5,561 bases of DNA from Planctomycetota bacterium. GTDB taxonomy: Bacteria > Planctomycetota > SZUA-567. The number at the start of each line of letters is the position of its first letter. Position 1 is the stretch's first letter. Both the position numbers and the translations under genes were made by a program. Below the pieces are notes generated by a model. The model searched no databases and had not been told where the DNA came from. It saw only the letters and a list, made by a program, of their open reading frames with translations. The stretch spans positions 1 through 5,561 of the forward strand of contig JAJBSZ010000100.1 in assembly GCA_020861125.1 (NCBI GenBank), written 5' to 3'. Below, piece after piece: positions 1 to 5,561 of the stretch.

Positions 1-868
1 CCACGCCTGGGCCGGCGACGGGGGTACCGCGGCCGCGGACGGTGGCGACGCTGGCGATGTCGGACACCAGGTTTTCGAACTTGTCGTTCGGGTTGATATC
101 GTTCTGGCCGTTGGGATTGGTCAGGCGGTTGGCGTCGATATCCGGTTGCATGTGGGTGACGAGGATCACCGGGGTGCCCGCGGGCAACAGGGCGATTTCC
201 CGTTCCAGACGCTCCCGCGTTTCCCGGCACGGCCACATCTGGAACAGGAACAGGCGGATGCCGCACCAGTCGCGGCTCAGGAAAACTTTATGCTGGGCGT
301 GGTCGAATTCCTCCGCCGCCAGATCGCCATGGGCCCGGCGGTACATGGCCAGCATGGCACCCGGGTCGGTGGCGGGGGTCATGGTGCGGAAAAAGCCGAT
401 GGCATTGCTGGCGTCGTGATTGCCCGGCACCACCACGACCTCCGCCCGATCGCCCGAGGCCGCGGTCAGGGTGATGCCGTCAAGGTATTGGGACTGGAAC
501 TGTTCCCAGCAGCGCTGCGCGGTGATCACCACGGCCGGGTCCGTTCCCTCCATGCGGTTGGCGATATCGCCGCCCGAGATGACGAATTCGGTGGCGGGTA
601 CCGGCTGACAGGCCATGACGCCGTTGTCGGCCGGAAACACCGCCCCGGCCAGTGCGTTGATGGCGTCCACCATGGCGGCGTTGACCCGATCCGCCGGCAC
701 GTCCGTCTGCCCCCGGAAGTGCGGCCGGGTGACGCCGTAGTGCTGATCGGAGGTAAATACAAAATGGGCCTGCCCACCGGCGGCAAAACCAAGCGCCACC
801 ACCGCCGCCACCACCACGGCCACCCGGCTCCAGACCGGTGCCCCGTTCCTTCCACACCCTGCGTGCAT
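1..868 (-). CDS. Predicted exported calcineurin-like metallophosphoesterase (C-terminus outside window)
   Basis: Reading the minus strand from the ATG at 868 gives 289 codons open to the window edge. Residues 1-35 look like a Sec signal peptide: an Arg-containing start, a hydrophobic run VAVVVAAVVALGFAA (16-30) and a likely cleavage after GGQA (31-34). The metallophosphoesterase motifs follow in order: SDQHYG (40-45; Asp41, His43), GGDIAN (99-104; Asp101), PGNHD (148-152; Asn150, His151) and VTHM (237-240; His239). The closing GHxH motif would lie beyond position 1. These residues bind the two metal ions of phosphomonoesterases and diesterases, here probably in the periplasm or outside the cell. 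The substrate cannot be told. The gene is separated from the operon by 175 bases and a possible terminator, so it is probably transcribed separately. The family is well supported; no specific name is justified. Confidence 0.88.
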   Translation of the reverse strand, partial: MHAGCGRNGAPVWSRVAVVVAAVVALGFAAGGQAHFVFTSDQHYGVTRPHFRGQTDVPADRVNAAMVDAINALAGAVFPADNGVMACQPVPATEFVISGGDIANRMEGTDPAVVITAQRCWEQFQSQYLDGITLTAASGDRAEVVVVPGNHDASNAIGFFRTMTPATDPGAMLAMYRRAHGDLAAEEFDHAQHKVFLSRDWCGIRLFLFQMWPCRETRERLEREIALLPAGTPVILVTHMQPDIDANRLTNPNGQNDINPNDKFENLVSDIASVATVRGRGTPVAGPGV

Positions 869-875
869 TGCCTAT

Positions 876-880
876 CCCCT
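876..880 (-). promoter_or_regulatory. Shine-Dalgarno of the metallophosphoesterase gene
   Basis: AGGGG lies 7 bases (ATAGGCA) before the ATG at 868. An in-frame TAG at 874-872 immediately upstream excludes any longer N-terminus, so site and stop together fix the start. Confidence 0.65.
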
Positions 881-904
881 CGTCATTGTCTGTGCTATGC
901 CTTC

Positions 905-927
905 CCGGAGGCGACCATACCCTCCGG
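905..927. repeat. Inverted repeat in the leader of the metallophosphoesterase gene
   Basis: CCGGAGG (905-911) and CCTCCGG (921-927) are perfect inverted repeats around 9 bases; a second CCTCCG copy at 931-936 can form an alternative 7-base stem (CGGAGGC with GCCTCCG). No T run follows on either strand, so it does not look like a terminator. It lies 37 bases before the ATG at 868, within the 175-base gap 869-1043, and could be an operator or an mRNA leader hairpin. I saw no convincing -35/-10 pair in the gap. Confidence 0.35.
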
Positions 928-1017
928 CCGCCTCCGATGGTAGCGAGCAGCATGGCGTTCTGGTGACGTTGGTGTGAGTTTTTGGTGAGGATCGAAAAGG
1001 GCTGGGGTTGCCCGGGG

Positions 1018-1043
1018 AAAAAAGCGGCGGGTGAACGGCGCCG
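1018..1043 (-). terminator. Possible intrinsic terminator after the Rrf2 gene
   Basis: On the minus strand, directly after the TGA of the Rrf2 gene, CGGCG (1043-1039) can pair with CGCCG (1029-1025) around a 9-base loop, followed by one C and six T (1023-1018). The stem is short but all G-C, and the T run is otherwise rare in this G+C-rich sequence. It would end the operon here. The competing 10-base palindrome ACGGCGCCGT (1035-1044) overlaps the first arm. Confidence 0.45.
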
Positions 1044-1451
1044 TCAGGCCCCATCGACCAGATCCGTCAGCCGGGTGGCATCCAGATAGGCGTCGATGGT
1101 GTGGTTCAGGCCTTGCCAAAAGTTTATGGTCGGGCAGGTCGACGCCCGCCGGCAGGGGTTGGGGGTGCTGGTGAGGCAAGCCACCACCGCCACCTCGCCG
1201 TCCACCGCCCGGATGATGTCGCCGGCGGTGTATGCGGCGGGCTCCCGGGTCAGCACATAGCCGCCCTGTGCCCCCCGGGAGCTCCGGAGCAGTCCGGCCC
1301 GGATGAGCTGGCTGGCGATCTGTTCCAGATACTTGACGGAAATCCCCTGGCGCTCGGACACATCGCGGAGGGAAACGAATCCGTCCCGGCCGGCCGTCGC
1401 CAGGTCCACCATCAGGCGCAGGGCGTACCGGGTTCTGGTGGAGAATTTCAC
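1044..1451 (-). CDS. Rrf2-family transcriptional regulator, probable Fe-S sensor
   Basis: A 135-residue protein of normal Rrf2 length. The N-terminal winged helix is clear: MKFSTRTRYALRLMVDLA at the start, then ISVKYLEQIASQLIRAGLL (37-55) as the recognition region and GAQGGYVL (60-67) as the wing. Cysteines at 92, 100 and 106 (CX7CX5C) stand where IscR and relatives hold an Fe-S cluster; an IscR-like ligand His three residues after the last Cys is absent (TIN instead), so the fourth ligand, if any, differs. The start is GTG at 1451, overlapping the upstream stop as GTGA, with no good ribosome binding site, so translation probably depends on the upstream gene. As the last gene of a sulfur/Fe-S operon it most likely senses cluster or sulfur status and autoregulates the operon; this is inference. 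The operon promoter is outside the window. Confidence 0.92.
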   Translation of the reverse strand: MKFSTRTRYALRLMVDLATAGRDGFVSLRDVSERQGISVKYLEQIASQLIRAGLLRSSRGAQGGYVLTREPAAYTAGDIIRAVDGEVAVVACLTSTPNPCRRASTCPTINFWQGLNHTIDAYLDATRLTDLVDGA

Positions 1452-2311
1452 GGCGCGGTCCCGGGCGATGCGGTTGCGCCGGACGCGGCAAGGGCGTCGG
1501 GATCGGGATTGAAACTGCCGGTGCGGTAGCCCGCCAGATCCAGGGTCACCCGGCGGTAGCCCAGGGCGGTGAGCCGGTCCACCACCGCCTGGCGCCGCTC
1601 GGGCGCAGCGAGAAAGGCGATGGCGTCCGCCTCCGCTTCGATGCGGGCGGTGTCGCCGTGATGGCGGAGCCGGACCTGGCGGATCCCCAGGCCGCGCAGA
1701 TATGCCTCCGCCTCTTCCACCTGCCGGAGAGCGGCCTGGGTCAGGCCGTGGCCAAAGGGAAACCGGCTGGCGAGACAGGCGGCAGCCGGCAGATCGGCGG
1801 TGGGCAGGCCCAATTCCGCCGACCAGCGCCGGATCATCGCCTTGGTCATGCCCGCTTCACGGAGGGGTGCGCGCAGGCCGAGCTCGCGCATGGCCCGCAC
1901 CCCCGGGCGGTAGTCGTCGGCGTCGTCGGCGTTTTCCCCGTCCACCACCGTGCCGTAGCCCTTTTCCCGGGCCAGGACCACCACCTGGCCCATGCCCAGC
2001 CGCCGGCAGTGGTAGCAGCGGTCGAGGGGGTTGGACCGGATGTTTTCCTCAGCCAGGGCGTCCACCGCCAGTTCGAAGTGGGGCAGCCCGAGGGAACGGG
2101 CGATGGCGCGGGCGCGGTCCGTTTCCTCGGCGGCGTACAGGGCACCGGTTAGTGTGGCGGCCGCTCCGCCGACCCGGGCCGCTCGGGCCGCCAGGAGAGC
2201 GCTGTCGACGCCGCCGGACAGCGCGACCAGCGGCCGGTTCATCCCGGCCAGCAGGGCGTCCACCCGATCCCGGCGCTCCTGTTCCGTGGCGGTACTCATA
2301 TCTTCAGGCAT
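1448..2311 (-). CDS. larE: LarE-like PP-loop ATP-dependent sulfur transferase
   Basis: With the ATG at 2311 the protein has 287 residues, typical for LarE. The PP-loop SGGVDSALL is at 32-40, followed by RCYHCRR (98-104), DGENADDADDYRPG (125-138) and ACLASRFPFG (178-187). LarE adenylates a pyridinium carboxylate intermediate and inserts sulfur during synthesis of the nickel-pincer cofactor of lactate racemase; in Lactobacillus plantarum the sulfur comes from the enzyme's own cysteine in the ACLASR motif, here Cys179. Cys99 and Cys102 add a CxxC, giving three cysteines, the set associated with LarE homologues that carry a [4Fe-4S] cluster and use external sulfide. The start overlaps the hydE-like stop by 8 bases and the stop overlaps the Rrf2 start (GTGA). 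No larA, larB or larC is visible, so the nickel-pincer role is unproven and another substrate is possible. The family call is firm. Confidence 0.88.
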   Translation of the reverse strand: MPEDMSTATEQERRDRVDALLAGMNRPLVALSGGVDSALLAARAARVGGAAATLTGALYAAEETDRARAIARSLGLPHFELAVDALAEENIRSNPLDRCYHCRRLGMGQVVVLAREKGYGTVVDGENADDADDYRPGVRAMRELGLRAPLREAGMTKAMIRRWSAELGLPTADLPAAACLASRFPFGHGLTQAALRQVEEAEAYLRGLGIRQVRLRHHGDTARIEAEADAIAFLAAPERRQAVVDRLTALGYRRVTLDLAGYRTGSFNPDPDALAASGATASPGTAP

Positions 2312-3461
2312 TGCTATCTCCCTCGGTAGTGGCAGTGGCCGGTGCCGGGGCGGCATCGGGCCGGCGATGATGGAAATGCGGCGAGTCGCCCCGTTCGCCC
2401 CAGAGGATGCGTTCCTTGACGCTTGCGATGCGCAGGGTCAGGCAGGCGCGGCACTGGGTGGCGTTTTCCTCGAGGCAGGGTTTTCCCGCGTAGAGCTGGT
2501 AGTGTTTGCGGTGCTCGGTGTCGGTGACGTTGGGCATGATGACGTTGGCGCCGGCCAGGAGGCCCCGCTCCCGGCCGTCGTCCGCCAAGGCCTGCAGGGC
2601 GGTGGCGGCGGCGATGTTGACGTCATGGAGATGCAATCGGGTGACCGCGATCATGTTGAGTCCGAGGCGGAGCTGGCGCGCCGCGAATTCCGGGGTCACC
2701 GTCTGGCCGTGGCCGACGGGGGTGTCCGGGTGGTGGATATAGGGTCCCATGCCGATCATGTCCAGATCCAGTTCGCGGAACAGGCGGATGTCGTCGGCAC
2801 AGTCCGTCAGGGTCTGGCCGGGCAGGCCGCACATCACGCCACTTCCCACCTGGTAGCCGCAGGCGCGCAGGTCGCGGAGGCACGCGAGGCGGCGGTCGAA
2901 GCTGTGGTCCGGCGGATGCAAGGCCCTGTACAGCGACCGGGAGCTGGTTTCCAGGCGCAGGAGATAGCGGTGCGCCCCCGCTTCCCGCCAGCGGGCGTAG
3001 GTGTCACGGTCCTGTTCCCCCAGCGAGAGGGTAATGCCCAACTGCCCGCCGCTGGCGTCCGTTATCCGGCGCAGGATGCGGGCGATACTTTCGGTATGGG
3101 CGGCCGTGGCGATTTCACCGGATTGGATCACCACGGAACCGTACTGTTCGCGGTAGGCCCACTCCGCCAACGCCACCACCGCGTCCTCGTCCAGCGTATA
3201 GCGGACCAGATCCCGGTTGTCCCGCCGGATGCCGCAGTAGTAACAGTTTTTGCCGCAATGGTTGCCCATCTCGATCAGGCCGCGGAGACTCACCACCGGA
3301 CCGATAAGGCGAAGTTTCACGGCATAGGCCGCCTGGTGCAGCCGCGCCACGTCCGCCTCGGCTTCCAGGCCGAGGAGGAAGGCCATCTCATCGCGATCCA
3401 AAGCTCCCGGCGCGGCGGCGGCGCGGTCGAGGAGTGCAGTCAGGGAGTCGTCGTCAATCAT
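2304..3461 (-). CDS. hydE: HydE-like radical SAM protein ([FeFe]-hydrogenase H-cluster maturase family)
   Basis: A 385-residue radical SAM protein. CGKNCYYC (69-76) is the CxxxCxxC motif for the SAM-binding [4Fe-4S] cluster, followed by GIRRDN as in HydE. Further HydE-type stretches are IQSGE (112-116), TLSLGE (144-149), GLPGQT (212-217), GPYIHHPDTP (239-248) and GANVIMPN (304-311). C-terminal cysteines 329, 337 and 340 form CX7CX2C, matching the auxiliary cluster site I recall from Thermotoga maritima HydE. Known HydE acts with HydF and HydG to build the two-iron subcluster of [FeFe]-hydrogenase; neither partner is visible. A Leu sits in LRLET (168-172) where I recall His in T. maritima. The tail after about 358 is rich in His, Pro, Ala and Thr and looks disordered. 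The start overlaps the upstream stop by ATGA, with only a weak ribosome binding site. HydE family is very likely; a hydrogenase role here is uncertain, and an unassigned HydE paralogue is possible. Confidence 0.85.
   Translation of the reverse strand: MIDDDSLTALLDRAAAAPGALDRDEMAFLLGLEAEADVARLHQAAYAVKLRLIGPVVSLRGLIEMGNHCGKNCYYCGIRRDNRDLVRYTLDEDAVVALAEWAYREQYGSVVIQSGEIATAAHTESIARILRRITDASGGQLGITLSLGEQDRDTYARWREAGAHRYLLRLETSSRSLYRALHPPDHSFDRRLACLRDLRACGYQVGSGVMCGLPGQTLTDCADDIRLFRELDLDMIGMGPYIHHPDTPVGHGQTVTPEFAARQLRLGLNMIAVTRLHLHDVNIAAATALQALADDGRERGLLAGANVIMPNVTDTEHRKHYQLYAGKPCLEENATQCRACLTLRIASVKERILWGERGDSPHFHHRRPDAAPAPATATTEGDSNA
2318..2324 (-). promoter_or_regulatory. Shine-Dalgarno that fixes the LarE-like start
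   Basis: GAGGGAG lies 6 bases (ATAGCA) before the ATG at 2311. An in-frame ATG also exists at 2356, but it would add 15 residues (MPPRHRPLPL...) read out of frame across the hydE tail, resembling nothing in the family. The strong site selects 2311. Confidence 0.7.
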
Positions 3462-4558
3462 GATCGTCCGTCCACGGCCGGCGCGAGTGAATGGCTGCCG
3501 GTCCGTTCAATGATGCCGCCCGCCAGCAGGGCGTCGTCCCGGTACAGCACCGCGGACTGCCCCGGCGGCACTGCCGCGATGCCGTCGGGAAAATCCACCC
3601 GGCAGCCGCCGTCCGCCAGCGGCTGGACCCGGCAGGGAACGGCCCGGCCGGCGGACCGCACCTTGACCCGGGCGTCGAACGCCTCCTCGGGCCGGGCGGT
3701 AGACACCCAGTTCATGTCCCCTGCCGTCAGCCAGTGCCGGACGGTCTCCTGGCGGTCGCCCACCACCACGGTGTTGGTCTCCGGCACGATATCCACCACG
3801 TAGAGCGGCCGGCCGGCGGCCAATCCCAGACCCCGCCGCTGACCGATAGTGTAGTTCCAGCAGCCGTCATGCCGGCCGAGGATGCGGCCGGAACGGTCGG
3901 TAAAGGCTCCCGTCGCGGCGGGAAAGCCCAGGAGCTCCCGGTGGTCGCCGGCGTAGAAGTCCTGGCTGTCCGGTTTGTCCCGCACCGCCAGGGAGAATTC
4001 GCCCGCCAGGTGCCGCACCGCGTCCTTGGTGAGGTCGCCCAGAGGAAACAGACTTTCGGCCACCTGGTCCTGCCCCAGGCGGTAGAGAAAGTAGGACTGA
4101 TCCTTGGCCGCGTCGCGGGCCGTCAGCAGGCGGTGCCGCCCGTCCCGGTGGTCCGTCCGGACGTAGTGCCCGGTGGCGAACCGGTCATAGGACAATCCCG
4201 CCTCCCGGGCCAGCCGCGGCAGGACGCCAAACTTGACGGCGGCGTTGCAGCGCACGCAGGGGTTGGGCGTCCGGCCCGACCCGTATCCGCGGCGGAAGTC
4301 CTCGAGCACGATACGCTCGTAGTCGTCGCTGCAGTCGAGGACGCGATGGGGGATTCCCAGGTGGTCGCACACCCGTTGCGCCGCGGCGATATCCACTTCT
4401 TCCCCCGGGCCGAAGCAGGCGTCGCGGCTGCCGCCGAGGTAGCGGCCGTCCCGCCAGATGCGCATGGTAACGGCAGCCACCTCATGGCCCTGATTCCGGA
4501 GCAAGGCGGCGGCCACCGCCGAATCCACCCCGCCGCTCATGGCGACCAACACCTTCAT
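3458..4558 (-). CDS. MnmA-like PP-loop thiouridylase paralogue lacking the second catalytic cysteine
   Basis: A 366-residue protein, about the normal length for MnmA, the enzyme that adenylates U34 of certain tRNAs and replaces O2 with sulfur. Visible signatures are the PP-loop SGGVDS (8-13), TPNPCVRCN (97-105, Cys101 and Cys104), GHYVR (130-134), AKDQSYFLYRL (151-161), YTIGQRRGLGL (236-246) and a C-terminal beta-barrel region from about 250. Canonical MnmA has a second catalytic cysteine in a motif such as DSxxICF; here the aligned stretch reads KPDSQDFYAG (195-204), so that cysteine is replaced, probably by Tyr202. Loss of this residue, plus the operon setting, suggests either a distinct MnmA subfamily or a PP-loop enzyme acting on another substrate. 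The ATG at 4558 is supported by GGAGG and an ATGA overlap. The family call is firm; tRNA thiolation is not established, so no symbol is given. Confidence 0.9.
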   Translation of the reverse strand: MKVLVAMSGGVDSAVAAALLRNQGHEVAAVTMRIWRDGRYLGGSRDACFGPGEEVDIAAAQRVCDHLGIPHRVLDCSDDYERIVLEDFRRGYGSGRTPNPCVRCNAAVKFGVLPRLAREAGLSYDRFATGHYVRTDHRDGRHRLLTARDAAKDQSYFLYRLGQDQVAESLFPLGDLTKDAVRHLAGEFSLAVRDKPDSQDFYAGDHRELLGFPAATGAFTDRSGRILGRHDGCWNYTIGQRRGLGLAAGRPLYVVDIVPETNTVVVGDRQETVRHWLTAGDMNWVSTARPEEAFDARVKVRSAGRAVPCRVQPLADGGCRVDFPDGIAAVPPGQSAVLYRDDALLAGGIIERTGSHSLAPAVDGRS

Positions 4559-5561
4559 GCCGTACCTCCAACCGACGGCCGCTCGTGTTCCCGCACCCAG
4601 CCCAGGGTGCCGTCCCGCAGGGAAAAAACTTCGCCGGCATAGCCAGCGTCCCGCAGCAGCCGCGCCGCCGTCTCGCTCCGGACGCCGAACGGGCAGACGA
4701 ACACCAGCGGTAACCCTGGATCGAAGGCTGCCTGTTCACTGACGACCCGGTTCAGGGGCAGAACATGGGTCCGGGAAAAATCGCCCAGGGACACGTCGCC
4801 CGCTTCGCGGACTTCCACCACCTGCACTCGGGGGTCCCGGGCCAACAGGTCCTGGAATTCCGATGGGCTCAGCCGCGGCGGCGGCTGGCTGGCGGCGCGC
4901 TTGAGGCCGCAAAATTCCTCGTAATCCACCGGCCGGGTAATGCTGGGAGAAGGACCACAGACGGGACAGTCGGGATATTTGCGGATCGGGATCTCCCGGA
5001 AGCGCATGGTCCAGGCGTCCACCAGGAGGAGCCGCCCGGCGAGGCTGACGCCATCGCCCAGCAGGAGCTTCAGGGCTTCGGCCGCCTGCAGGCTGCCGAC
5101 GATGCCGGGCAGCACCCCCACCACGCCCTCCTCGGCGCAGGTGCGGACGGCGCCTGGCCGCGGCGGCTCGCGGAAAAAGCAGCGGTAACAGGGACCGTCC
5201 GGCAGACCGAATACACTCGCCTGGCCTTCGAAGCGGTGGATCGCCCCGAACACCAGCGGTTTGGACTGAAAGACGCAGACGTCGTTCACCAGATACCGGG
5301 TGGGGAAATTGTCCGACGCATCCACCACCAGGTCGTACTGGTGCACTATATCCATGGCGGTGGCGCCGGTCAGCCGGATGGGGTGGCCAATAATCTTGAT
5401 ATTCGGATTCTGGGCGGTCAGGCGGTCCCGCGCGGCGTCGACCTTGCTCCGGCCGACGTCGGCGGTGGTGAACAAAACCTGCCGCTGCAGGTTGGACTCG
5501 TCCACCGTGTCGTTATCCACCAGACCGATGGTGCCCACCCCCGCCGCCGCCAGATAGGGGG
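4555..5561 (-). CDS. ThiF/MoeB-type adenylyltransferase with C-terminal rhodanese domain (N-terminus outside window)
   Basis: The gene is read from the window edge; the first complete codons give PYLAAAG followed by VGTIGLVDND, the end of an E1-like nucleotide-binding fold, so the true start lies beyond 5561 and the GTG at 5538 is internal. Numbering from that GTG-encoded Val, the family signatures are DESNLQRQ (14-21), DASDNFPTR (73-81), zinc cysteine pairs CYRC (117-120) and CPVC (191-194), and the putative catalytic Cys134 in TCAEEGV. From about 223 to 327 there is a rhodanese domain with active loop CPFGVRS (Cys282). This is the MOCS3/Uba4-like architecture: the E1 part adenylates the C-terminal glycine of a small sulfur carrier (MoaD/ThiS type) and the rhodanese cysteine supplies persulfide sulfur. 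No carrier gene is visible. The stop overlaps the next start by ATGA. The family is certain; the carrier and pathway are not. Confidence 0.93.
   Translation of the reverse strand, partial: PYLAAAGVGTIGLVDNDTVDESNLQRQVLFTTADVGRSKVDAARDRLTAQNPNIKIIGHPIRLTGATAMDIVHQYDLVVDASDNFPTRYLVNDVCVFQSKPLVFGAIHRFEGQASVFGLPDGPCYRCFFREPPRPGAVRTCAEEGVVGVLPGIVGSLQAAEALKLLLGDGVSLAGRLLLVDAWTMRFREIPIRKYPDCPVCGPSPSITRPVDYEEFCGLKRAASQPPPRLSPSEFQDLLARDPRVQVVEVREAGDVSLGDFSRTHVLPLNRVVSEQAAFDPGLPLVFVCPFGVRSETAARLLRDAGYAGEVFSLRDGTLGWVREHERPSVGGTA
4565..4569 (-). promoter_or_regulatory. Shine-Dalgarno of the MnmA-like gene
   Basis: GGAGG lies 6 bases (TACGGC) upstream of the ATG at 4558, inside the last codons of the ThiF-rhodanese gene. 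It supports that ATG and shows the gene can recruit ribosomes itself as well as through the ATGA overlap. Confidence 0.75.

Noticed and set aside
146..943. Plus-strand open frame of 265 codons
   Set aside because: The opposite strand holds the metallophosphoesterase with ordered metal motifs and a signal peptide; the plus-strand frame shows low-complexity His/Gly/Arg text only.
480..953. Minus-strand open frame of 157 codons over the phosphoesterase start
   Set aside because: It is in a different frame from the motif-bearing protein and is Gly/Arg-rich without any domain.
895..1491. Minus-strand open frame of 198 codons across the Rrf2 gene
   Set aside because: It is out of frame with the conserved Rrf2 protein and contains Pro/Arg/Gly-rich text with no motif.
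2312..2356. Upstream ATG at 2356 as the larE-like start
   Set aside because: It would overlap hydE by 53 bases, adds a Pro/Arg-rich stretch not seen in LarE, and the strong GAGGGAG site points to 2311.
2031..3803. Long plus-strand open frame of 590 codons
   Set aside because: It runs antisense to the larE-like, hydE-like and MnmA-like genes, has no recognisable motif, and reflects the scarcity of stops opposite G+C-rich codons.
3491..4642. Plus-strand open frame of 383 codons
   Set aside because: It is antisense to the clearly conserved MnmA-like gene, has no family motifs and a composition typical of a shadow frame.
1..5561. tRNA or rRNA genes, CRISPR arrays, insertion sequences, attachment sites
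   Set aside because: No repeated spacer pattern, terminal inverted repeats, transposase motifs or tRNA-like segments were seen; nearly all sequence is accounted for by conserved minus-strand genes.

Overview
The window is one G+C-rich bacterial segment (roughly two thirds G+C by eye). All recognisable genes lie on the minus strand, so the natural reading direction is from position 5561 down to 1. Dense packing, 4-base start/stop overlaps, GGAGG-type ribosome binding sites and an Sec-type signal peptide point to a high-GC bacterium. The protein styles suggest a proteobacterium, but the sequence does not fix the taxon.

Layout in transcription order: (1) 5561-4555, a ThiF/MoeB-type E1-like adenylyltransferase fused to a C-terminal rhodanese domain, with its N-terminus outside the window; (2) 4558-3458, a MnmA-type tRNA thiouridylase paralogue that lacks the usual second catalytic cysteine; (3) 3461-2304, a radical SAM protein closely resembling the [FeFe]-hydrogenase maturase HydE; (4) 2311-1448, a LarE-type PP-loop sulfur transferase; (5) 1451-1044, an Rrf2-family regulator with three cysteines placed as in Fe-S-binding members. 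Junctions 1/2, 2/3 and 4/5 are 4-base overlaps (ATGA, ATGA, GTGA) and junction 3/4 overlaps by 8 bases, so this is almost certainly one translationally coupled operon. A possible intrinsic terminator overlaps the last stop codon. After a 175-base gap comes (6) 868-1, the N-terminal part of a predicted exported metallophosphoesterase, which probably belongs to a separate unit.

The operon combines three ATP-dependent activating enzymes (one E1-like, two PP-loop), a rhodanese sulfur donor domain, a radical SAM enzyme and a likely Fe-S-sensing repressor. This is the toolkit expected for making or inserting a sulfur-containing cofactor or modification. No hydF, hydG, hydrogenase structural gene, larA, larB, larC or sulfur-carrier gene is visible, so the end product is unknown. 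The combination, and the altered active site of the MnmA paralogue, are the main points of interest.
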